Shown here one piece after another: positions 15,056 to 21,970 of a stretch of 34,086 bases of DNA. Each line of letters opens with the position of its first letter. Position 1 is the stretch's first letter. Below the pieces are notes generated by a model that was not told where the DNA came from, searched no databases, and saw only the letters and a program-made list of their open reading frames with translations. Origin of the DNA: RGIG9041 sp045612565 (lineage in GTDB: Bacteria; Bacillota; Clostridia; Oscillospirales; QAKW01); contig JAZKZG010000144.1 in NCBI GenBank assembly GCA_045612565.1, positions 1 through 34,086 on the forward strand, in the 5' to 3' direction. The position numbers and the translations under genes are program-made.

Positions 15056-17449
15056 ATGTTTAAAAAATTTCTTGCAAAACTGATAACATATATAGAGGCG
15101 AGACAAAAACGCCGTAAAGAAAAAAAGGAACAGCCTAAGTCACCAAGGGCAAAGCGCTTTCGACGTGCGCTGTGGGCTGTGTGTCTCACAGGTATACTAA
15201 CCTGCTTTTTTACAGGTATGACATTCTTGTGGTACGTGTTTATTTACGTTGACGGTGAGTTTGACCTGTCATCGCTTGACCATTCGCTCAATTATACAAC
15301 TGTAATATATGCTCAAAGCGGCGGCGAGATGGTTGAAGTTGAACAACTCCACGGCAGTGAAAATCGTATCTGGTCAAATATCGATGATATCTCACCATAT
15401 CTCCAGAATGCTTTTGTAGCAATCGAGGACCAGCGTTTTTATAAGCATAACGGTGTTGATATAAAGCGTACACTGCACTCGGTATTGAACTTTTTCAATC
15501 CCACATCAACCGCAAGTTTTGGTGGCTCGACCATAACCCAACAGCTTGTTAAAAACCTGACCGAAGACGATGACCACACTATCACCCGTAAAATTCAGGA
15601 AATGCGACGTGCGTGGTATCTTGAAAGCCAGTACAGAAAACCGCAGATTTTAGAGGTTTATTTAAACACAATCTATCTTTCACAAGGCTGTTACGGTGTT
15701 CAGACTGCCACCGAAAAGTACTTCGGCAAATCAGTTACCGACCTTACCATTGCTGAGGCGGCGTGTATTGCATCAATTACCAAGGCACCTACCTACTATG
15801 ACCCGCTTATTAATTTTGAAAACAACAAGCGCCGTGCGACTGACGTTATTAACAAGATGCTTGAACTCGAAATGATAACAGCCGAGGAGGCTGAGGCTGC
15901 AAAGGCAGAACAGCTTGTTTTCTCAGACGGCAGCGCAAAAGCCGATACACAAAACGTAAAGAGTTATTTTGTTGATGCTGTAACTGATGCGGTAATAAGC
16001 GACCTTATTAACAAAAAAGGTTATAGCAAACTGTATGCCGAGTCGCTTTTGTATTCGGGCGGTCTTCAGATTTATTCAACAATGGACGTAAGAGTACAAA
16101 ATGCGGTTGACAGCGTGTATAAAGACAAAAATAACTTTCCGCGTATTACCGCTTATGACCAAAAACTCGATAAAGTATTGCCGATTGAAAGCGCAATATC
16201 GATAATAGATAACTCGACAGGTGCGTGTGTTGCACTTTATGGTGGAATCGGTCCAAAAGAGACTGCACGCGGACTTAACCGTGCGACGCAGAGTTTACAG
16301 CAACCCGGTTCGAGTATAAAACCAATTGCAACCTATGCTCCCGCAATCGAGTATGGTGTGTGCGTTGATGGTAACAATGCACTTTCTCCCTCATCTATGA
16401 TTCTTGACTGGTATATTGACGAAGAAAAGCAGTATCCCGTTAACGAATCGCGTATACAGTCAAACAAAAAAGTTACTCTCACCGCCGGTCTTGCACAGTC
16501 AATGAACACTGTTGCCGCGCGTGTTAATGTTGCACTCGGATTTATCCGTTCATACAACTTCTTAAAAGATAATCTGGGTATAACCACGCTTGTGCCCAGT
16601 GACCAGAATGTAGGTGCGCTCGGCCTCGGCGGTCTGACAAAGGGTGTTACCGTTTACGAGATGGCGGCGGCATACTCCGCTTTTGCAAACGAGGGTACTT
16701 ATACAAAGCCGTATCTTTACACAAAGGTTGTTGACCAGAACGGCAGAATAATCCTTGAAAATCAGGTTGAATCGCACACAGCAATGTCTGCTCAGACTGC
16801 GCGTGTTATGAATCAATTGCTGTCATATGCTGTATCTTCGGGTACCGGCACACCTGCAAATTTGCATAGTCACGAAACAGCAGGTAAAACAGGTACCACA
16901 TCGGGCGACTATGACAGATGGTTTGTCGGTTATACTTCACAGTATTCGGCTGCGGTGTGGTTTGGTTATGACTATGACCACACAGTATATTTAAGCGGTG
17001 CAAACCCGTCATCGCTTACTTTTAAAAAGGTAATGCAAAAGGTGCATCAGGGTGTTGCCCCAAAAGCACTTGCAAAGCCCACAAATCTCGTTTCGAGTGA
17101 GTATTGTTTTGAAAGCGGAATGTTGCTTTCTGATAAGTGTACCCAAAGGGCAAACGGTCAGTTTTTACCCGAGGGTGTTCCGACAAAAACGTGTGATATG
17201 CATACAGAAGAGGAGCAGACTCCAATTCCCGAGACTCCCGCACCCGCTCCTGAGCAAACACCCAAGCCTCCTGTGACGGAAACTGAACCCGAAACATCAC
17301 AACCGGAACAAACACCGCAAACTCCTGCGCCTGAGACTCCCGCGCCCGAGCCACCGGTGCCCGAAACACCTATTCCCGAAACCCCTGCTCCCGAGCAAAC
17401 CCCAATTCCCGAAACCCCTGCTCCCGAGCAACCTGTTGAACAACAATAA
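15056..17449 (+). CDS. Class A penicillin-binding protein (PBP1A type)
   Basis: 797 residues; a bifunctional peptidoglycan synthase. A basic cytoplasmic N-terminus and one transmembrane helix (about 40-62) are followed by a GT51 glycosyltransferase domain (Glu124 in EDQRFYKHNG, then GGSTITQQLVKNL) and a transpeptidase domain with PGSSIKP (Ser419, Lys422), SMN (482-484) and KTGTT (from Lys611). The last ~75 residues are a Pro/Glu/Thr tail with TPIPETPAPE-like units; such tails are common in Firmicute PBP1 proteins and probably pass through or bind the wall. Start: GGAG (15046-15049) is 6 nt from this ATG; the TTG at 15044 overlaps that site. It ends at a strong terminator. Confidence 0.95.
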   Translation: MFKKFLAKLITYIEARQKRRKEKKEQPKSPRAKRFRRALWAVCLTGILTCFFTGMTFLWYVFIYVDGEFDLSSLDHSLNYTTVIYAQSGGEMVEVEQLHGSENRIWSNIDDISPYLQNAFVAIEDQRFYKHNGVDIKRTLHSVLNFFNPTSTASFGGSTITQQLVKNLTEDDDHTITRKIQEMRRAWYLESQYRKPQILEVYLNTIYLSQGCYGVQTATEKYFGKSVTDLTIAEAACIASITKAPTYYDPLINFENNKRRATDVINKMLELEMITAEEAEAAKAEQLVFSDGSAKADTQNVKSYFVDAVTDAVISDLINKKGYSKLYAESLLYSGGLQIYSTMDVRVQNAVDSVYKDKNNFPRITAYDQKLDKVLPIESAISIIDNSTGACVALYGGIGPKETARGLNRATQSLQQPGSSIKPIATYAPAIEYGVCVDGNNALSPSSMILDWYIDEEKQYPVNESRIQSNKKVTLTAGLAQSMNTVAARVNVALGFIRSYNFLKDNLGITTLVPSDQNVGALGLGGLTKGVTVYEMAAAYSAFANEGTYTKPYLYTKVVDQNGRIILENQVESHTAMSAQTARVMNQLLSYAVSSGTGTPANLHSHETAGKTGTTSGDYDRWFVGYTSQYSAAVWFGYDYDHTVYLSGANPSSLTFKKVMQKVHQGVAPKALAKPTNLVSSEYCFESGMLLSDKCTQRANGQFLPEGVPTKTCDMHTEEEQTPIPETPAPAPEQTPKPPVTETEPETSQPEQTPQTPAPETPAPEPPVPETPIPETPAPEQTPIPETPAPEQPVEQQ

Positions 17450-17459
17450 AAATAAATAC

Positions 17460-17495
17460 ACAGCCCAAAACTTTTTTGTTTTGGGCTGTAGTTTT
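17460..17495 (+). terminator. Terminator between the PBP and sulfatase genes
   Basis: 12-bp stem (ACAGCCCAAAAC / GTTTTGGGCTGT) with a short T-tract (AGTTTT). It leaves only 12-16 nt before the next ATG and no promoter is seen there, so partial read-through may drive the next gene. Confidence 0.75.
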
Positions 17496-17506
17496 AAAGG
17501 TAAATT

Positions 17507-19357
17507 ATGCAAAAATTAAACTTCAAACTAAAACTGTGGCAGACGCTTTTGACGATATTTGTAATCGCGGTTATTACAACTCTTTTTTCTGTTGCAATTC
17601 AACCGGGTGCGTTTACCAAATCTCTTTTTGATATAATCAGCCGTCCGCTTCTTATAGTGCTTAACGGATTTCCCGTGCTGGTACTTGTGATCATCGGCTA
17701 TTTTGCTTTTGGCAACGTGTTTTTTGGAGCGAGTGCGGCGTCACTGCTGTCACTTTTATTGTCGTATGTAAACCTACTCAAAATTGAGGGCAGAGACGAT
17801 GCATTTGTGCCGTCGGATATCGGTCTTTTCCGTGAGGGCGTGTCGTCTATGGCAAGTTACGGACTTGAATTGCACATACCTCTGCTCATTTTAATAATAG
17901 TTTTCAGTGTTGCGTTGTTTACACTCGGATTTTTTATAAAGAGTGCAAAGCCTAAGGTGCTTTACCGTACCTTGTCGGCAGTTGTGACAGTAGTTGTATT
18001 TTCGCTGTCGGTAAAATTTGTATATACAAACACTGCGCTTTATAACAGTTTTCCTGTGCCGCAGATGTACAATATCCCGTCGGTTTTCAATACCCTCGGT
18101 TTTAACTATTGTTTTTTAAGAAACTTTAACCTCTATCCCGTTGATAAACCTGACGGCTACAAGCCGAGTGAGGTGCAAAAATGGGAGATAGAGTACCTTT
18201 TGCAAAAAGAGCAAAACGTTACACCCAACGTCATTATGGTGATGGGAGAAGCATTTTCCGACATATCAAACGACGAGGTTTTTGATTTTGAAAGCGATGA
18301 GCAAAACCCTTGCTATAAATATAACCTACTCACGTCGAGCGAACGCGCAATTTCGGGTCATATCGCGGTATCAAATATTGCGGCAGGAACTGCCAATACA
18401 GAATTTGACATACTCACAGGTATGCCGACCAATATGATAAGCGATGCTACCACTTCGTCTTTCCGCGTTATTAACAAAAAGACCCCGACAGTTGCGTCAA
18501 TCCTAAAGGATAACGGTTATGCAACCTCGTTTTTGCACCCGGGTGACAGTTGGTTTTATAACCGTTCAAGCGTGTATAAGCACTTCGGTATTGATGATCA
18601 GGTGTTTAATGAAAGTTTTGACTTAAAAAACGATACAACGGCAGACGGACTTGTTACTGACAAGGCGTTTTTGCGTGAACTTACTGAAAAGATTGAGTCA
18701 AACCCAAATCCGCAGTTTATCTATAGCGTTACAATTCAAAACCATCAGGCATATAACTATACAAAATATCCCGATGCAACCCCCGACGTGCCGATAAAAA
18801 CCGATATTTCTGATGTTTCAATGCAAAATCTGTCGGTCTACCTACGCGGTGTGCGTGACACGGCAGATATGGTGTATGAACTTGCGGAATATATCGACAA
18901 AATGCAACAGCCGACAATACTTGTGTTCTTTGGCGACCACCTTGCAAACCTCGGTGAAGACTGCCTTGCTTATCGTGAACTCGGTATGAATATCGGCAAG
19001 ACCGACACACCTCAAAACACCCTTGAGGCATATAAAACTCCGTTTTTGATTTACGGTAATACCGCATACTGTGAACAGGTTGATTTTGCAAAGGCAAAAC
19101 AAGACCTTGAACTCGCACCCGTTATAAACAGTAATTATCTCGGTGCCGCTGTACTTGAACTGATAGGTTTTGTCGGTAACGATGCATACTTTGACTTTTT
19201 GAACACTGCACGGCGCAAATTACCCGTTTTCCGCCTTAAAGAGAACGTTTACTGCGATAACGAAGGTAACTATTCAAACAGCGTGACTGACGAAGTAAAT
19301 CTTGATATTATAGATAAAATCGACAAGTGGGAATACCATCGTCTCAGAGGAAAATAA
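17507..19357 (+). CDS. LtaS-family membrane sulfatase (phosphoglycerol transferase-like)
   Basis: 616 residues. Four or five N-terminal transmembrane helices (within about 12-180) are followed by an extracellular alkaline-phosphatase/sulfatase-fold domain (about 235-560). Family residues: the metal-binding Glu in VIMVMGEAFSD, catalytic Thr295 in AAGTANTEFD (aligned to the LtaS nucleophile threonine), HPGDSWFYNR, and the metal site FFGDHLANLG. LtaS-like enzymes move glycerol phosphate from phosphatidylglycerol to a growing polymer or glycolipid; the exact polymer here is unknown. AAAGG (17496-17500) precedes the ATG. Its position behind a PBP gene fits envelope assembly. Confidence 0.88.
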   Translation: MQKLNFKLKLWQTLLTIFVIAVITTLFSVAIQPGAFTKSLFDIISRPLLIVLNGFPVLVLVIIGYFAFGNVFFGASAASLLSLLLSYVNLLKIEGRDDAFVPSDIGLFREGVSSMASYGLELHIPLLILIIVFSVALFTLGFFIKSAKPKVLYRTLSAVVTVVVFSLSVKFVYTNTALYNSFPVPQMYNIPSVFNTLGFNYCFLRNFNLYPVDKPDGYKPSEVQKWEIEYLLQKEQNVTPNVIMVMGEAFSDISNDEVFDFESDEQNPCYKYNLLTSSERAISGHIAVSNIAAGTANTEFDILTGMPTNMISDATTSSFRVINKKTPTVASILKDNGYATSFLHPGDSWFYNRSSVYKHFGIDDQVFNESFDLKNDTTADGLVTDKAFLRELTEKIESNPNPQFIYSVTIQNHQAYNYTKYPDATPDVPIKTDISDVSMQNLSVYLRGVRDTADMVYELAEYIDKMQQPTILVFFGDHLANLGEDCLAYRELGMNIGKTDTPQNTLEAYKTPFLIYGNTAYCEQVDFAKAKQDLELAPVINSNYLGAAVLELIGFVGNDAYFDFLNTARRKLPVFRLKENVYCDNEGNYSNSVTDEVNLDIIDKIDKWEYHRLRGK

Positions 19358-19380
19358 AAAACCGAATGGTTTTTTATTTT
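19351..19380. terminator. Bidirectional terminator overlapping two convergent gene ends
   Basis: 13-bp stem (AAAATAAAAAACC / GGTTTTTTATTTT) with loop GAAT. It contains the sulfatase stop codon (19355-19357) in one arm and the LacI-family stop codon (from 19374) in the other. It is AU-rich, so weaker than the others. Confidence 0.7.
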
Positions 19381-20327
19381 CGTTTAGCAACGCTGTCGCG
19401 CATAACAAGTCTTGCTGGGACTATAACATTTTTATCCTTGTAGTATTTGTTCTTTATCTTTTTTGACATAAGTTCCCATGCACAGAGGCATATATCCTCG
19501 GTATTGTAGTCAATTGACGTCAGAGGTGTTTCTGTAAACTGTGAAAAGCTTATGTTGTCAATGCCTATAACCGAGATGTCGTCAGGCACCGATATACCCT
19601 GCGATTTAAGATGGTGTATTGCACCGTAAGCTATGTCGTCGTATGCGCATATTATCGCGGTGTACTTCGTCTTTTTTAAAAGCAATTGCTTTGCACCGTC
19701 CTGACCTGCCATTTGAAATCTCAACTCGCTTTCGATTACGTTATCGCAGTCATACGGTAGATGACAGACATCACAAAACATATCCGCCTTTGACTTTGTC
19801 AGTTTTTCTCCCAAAAATGCGATATCGGTGTGTCCGTTTTCAGTCAAAAGGTTTACGGCGTCTGCCATTGCACGACGCATATCAGTGTTTATTGAGTCAG
19901 TGCTTTCAATATAAGACATGAGCGACACGATGGGGGTATCATACCCGCTTTTAAGCTTTGCTTTAAGCGAAATTATAAAAATACCGTCGACGTTTAAAAA
20001 CGACGTGTAATAATCAATAAGCTCGGCTTGTTTGTTTGCGTCAAAGTTGTCGGTTGACATAAGTACGATACCGCCGTTTTGCTCAATTATTTGCTTAAGC
20101 CGTCTTGCATAGCCAATATAATACGTGCTTTCGAGTTCAGGAAAAATAACGGCAAAAATTTTTTTGTGGAACTTGGATTTAATAAACTTACCGTAACATC
20201 CGTGTTCTTTTGCTATTTTGAATATTTTTTCTTTTGTGTCAATACCTACGTCGTCGGCATCCTTAAACGCTTTTGATACTGTCGATACCGAAACCCCCGC
20301 AAGTTTTGCAAGTTGCGCCATTGTCAT
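19374..20327 (-). CDS. LacI-family transcriptional regulator
   Basis: 317 residues. Residues 1-50 form the LacI helix-turn-helix and hinge (MAQLAKLAGVSVSTVSKAF; the hinge lacks the usual canonical ANxLAR). The remainder is a periplasmic-binding-protein-like sensor domain (IFAVIFPELESTYYIGYARR; CAYDDIAYGAIHHLKSQGI; DDISVIGIDNI; TPLTSIDYN), so it probably senses a sugar. Start: the reading frame extends to a GTG at 20336, but AGGTG (20334-20338) overlaps it and sits 6 nt from the ATG at 20327. It is divergent from an MFS transporter gene with palindromic DNA between them, so it probably controls that gene and itself. Confidence 0.93.
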   Translation of the reverse strand: MTMAQLAKLAGVSVSTVSKAFKDADDVGIDTKEKIFKIAKEHGCYGKFIKSKFHKKIFAVIFPELESTYYIGYARRLKQIIEQNGGIVLMSTDNFDANKQAELIDYYTSFLNVDGIFIISLKAKLKSGYDTPIVSLMSYIESTDSINTDMRRAMADAVNLLTENGHTDIAFLGEKLTKSKADMFCDVCHLPYDCDNVIESELRFQMAGQDGAKQLLLKKTKYTAIICAYDDIAYGAIHHLKSQGISVPDDISVIGIDNISFSQFTETPLTSIDYNTEDICLCAWELMSKKIKNKYYKDKNVIVPARLVMRDSVAKRK

Positions 20328-20344
20328 TTTAATCACCTATATTA

Positions 20345-20372
20345 ATTATATCGGTGACAGATAAAAATTCAA
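20345..20372 (-). promoter_or_regulatory. Promoter of the LacI-family gene
   Basis: Minus strand TTGAAT (-35, 20367-20372), 16-bp spacer, perfect TATAAT (-10, 20345-20350). The 19-bp palindrome begins 3 bp upstream of the -35 box. Confidence 0.7.
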
Positions 20373-20375
20373 GGT

Positions 20376-20407
20376 TTACGAAAAAGTTTCGTAAGTCAAA
20401 CGCTTGA
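20376..20407. promoter_or_regulatory. Candidate LacI-family operators between divergent promoters
   Basis: TTACGAAAAAGTTTCGTAA (20376-20394) is a perfect inverted repeat with 8-bp arms and a 3-bp centre. One base later TCAAACGCTTGA (20396-20407) is a 12-bp near-palindrome (one mismatch) with the central CG usual for LacI-family sites; its right half overlaps the -35 box of the MFS promoter. Binding to either would affect one or both promoters. Confidence 0.6.
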
Positions 20408-20432
20408 AAAGATAAGATTTGTTTGCTAGTAT
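20404..20432 (+). promoter_or_regulatory. Promoter of the MFS transporter gene
   Basis: TTGAAA (20404-20409), 17-bp spacer, TAGTAT (20427-20432). Only 6 bp separate the -10 box from the ATG at 20439, so transcription should start at the start codon. Confidence 0.65.
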
Positions 20433-20438
20433 GAGTTT

Positions 20439-21686
20439 ATGAAAAAATATAATCTCTCACAAAAAATGTATATTGCGGAGGCAACCTCCGAGTATCTCAT
20501 AAGTCTTGTTGTTTCGGGCGCGTTTTTGGCAACGCTTACAAAACACCTCGGTATCTCGGACAGCATCACGGGTATTTTATCATCGGTTATCACTCTTGGA
20601 TGCCTGTTCCAGCTGATTTCGCTGTTTTTTCAGCCGAGGCGGAAAAAGACGTTTGTTATTGCGCTCAGTATCGCAAACCAACTGCTTTTTACGTCGCTGT
20701 ATTTTATCCCGATTTTAAATATAAGAACGAGTGTAAAAACGGTGCTGTTTGTTGCGATAATTATTTTTGCGTATTTTCTTTATAACATCGCGCACCCCAA
20801 AAAAATCGCATGGCTTATGTCGCTTGTCGACAACAGCCACAGGGGTAGTTTTACTGCCGATAAAGAGATGACATCGCTTTGGATAGGAATGATTTTTTCA
20901 TTCTCAATGGGTGCTTTGAGTGACAGGTTTGTCGAAAACGGACGGTATACGGTTGCATTTATATGTTTTGCGGCGGTTATTCTTGTCCTTACGGTATTCC
21001 ATACTGCGTCAATGGTGATAGCAGACGAAAAGGATGCGTCAACTGCTAAAAAACTGAACATTCTCTCGGCACTTAAATCGGTGCTTTCAAACAAAAAGAT
21101 GTGTGCTGTTATGCTTGCGTTTGTGCTGTATCAGATTGCAACACACACCGCATCTCCGTTTTATGGAACCTATCTTATAAATGAACTCGGATTTTCTCTA
21201 AAAACCGTTACCGCGATGAGCATTGTGGGCAGTATTGCGCGTATTGTCGTGTCGCGGTTTTGGGGGAAATATGCCGATAAGCACTCGTTTGCAAAGATGT
21301 TCGGACGTGCATCGGGGCTTTTGGCACTTGCGTTTTTGATGGTTGTATTCACAACGCCCAAAACCGCACCGGTGCTGTTGGTTCTTTATTATATTTTGCA
21401 CGGTATGGCGATGGGCGGCACAAACAGCGGACTTATAAACCTCGTGTTTGACTATGCGCCCGAGGAGTCGCGTGCCGATTCACTTGCAATATGTCAGGCA
21501 GTGTCGGGCGTTATGGGATTTTTGTCAACTCTGGCCCTCAGCCCCGTTGTTAGCATAATTCAAAAGAACGGCAACACTGTTTTTGGACTACATATATATG
21601 CACAACAGCTTTTGTCGGTTGTTGCGGTACTGTTCAGTATACTCATAACCTTATGGGTAAATAAAACATTAAAAAAAGAGTCATAA
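20439..21686 (+). CDS. Major facilitator superfamily transporter
   Basis: 415 residues with about 12 hydrophobic segments and the MFS two-bundle layout. Loop 2-3 has QPRRKKTF and the mid-protein repeat-type loop has RFWGKYADKHSF, the equivalent of the MFS GxxxDRxGRR motif. A central hydrophilic loop falls near 195-220. Substrate unknown; pairing with a LacI-family regulator suggests a sugar or glycoside, or a multidrug-type exporter. No Shine-Dalgarno site precedes the ATG and the -10 box is 7 nt away, so the message may be leaderless; the next in-frame Met (codon 9) would shorten the N-terminus but also lacks a clear site. The stop codon is in its terminator loop. Confidence 0.88.
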   Translation: MKKYNLSQKMYIAEATSEYLISLVVSGAFLATLTKHLGISDSITGILSSVITLGCLFQLISLFFQPRRKKTFVIALSIANQLLFTSLYFIPILNIRTSVKTVLFVAIIIFAYFLYNIAHPKKIAWLMSLVDNSHRGSFTADKEMTSLWIGMIFSFSMGALSDRFVENGRYTVAFICFAAVILVLTVFHTASMVIADEKDASTAKKLNILSALKSVLSNKKMCAVMLAFVLYQIATHTASPFYGTYLINELGFSLKTVTAMSIVGSIARIVVSRFWGKYADKHSFAKMFGRASGLLALAFLMVVFTTPKTAPVLLVLYYILHGMAMGGTNSGLINLVFDYAPEESRADSLAICQAVSGVMGFLSTLALSPVVSIIQKNGNTVFGLHIYAQQLLSVVAVLFSILITLWVNKTLKKES

Positions 21687-21699
21687 GACTCTTTTTTTT
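21671..21699. terminator. Bidirectional terminator with the MFS stop codon in the loop
   Basis: 12-bp perfect stem (AAAAAAAGAGTC / GACTCTTTTTTT) with tetraloop ATAA that carries the TAA at 21684-21686. It also lies directly behind the minus-strand ribbon-helix-helix gene ending at 21698. Confidence 0.88.
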
Positions 21700-21862
21700 A
21701 CTTTTCAAGGTGATTTAGCGCAAATTCAATGCATTGGTTGATAAATTCGTTTCGGCTGATGTCTGCCTTGGCACTTTCTTTGTCTACTTTTTGTAAAAGG
21801 CTTGACGGCAAACGGATTGAAATGACCTCTTTATCCTGCTTTTTTGGTAAAAATGTTTCCAT
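21698..21862 (-). CDS. 54-residue ribbon-helix-helix (CopG/Arc-like) DNA-binding protein
   Basis: 54 residues. After a short basic N-terminus comes the ribbon EVISIRLPSSLLQKVD (strand, then turn to helix 1), then SAKADISRNEFINQCIEFAL (helix 2 with the SRNEFI motif typical of RHH proteins). Such proteins bind DNA as dimers and often act as antitoxin repressors or plasmid-type regulators. No toxin-like partner lies beside it: downstream is only the shared terminator, upstream the divergent BspA-type gene 108 bp away. AGGAG lies 11 nt from the ATG, a little long. It may autoregulate and control the divergent surface-protein gene; that is inference from layout. Confidence 0.82.
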   Translation of the reverse strand: METFLPKKQDKEVISIRLPSSLLQKVDKESAKADISRNEFINQCIEFALNHLEK

Positions 21863-21970
21863 AAATTTATCAACTCCTCTTGCTTTTATTGTATTCGATA
21901 TGTTATGATTTGTATGTATTTAATTTATGATATTATATTTTGAATACAAATATACATTGGGAGAAAATTT

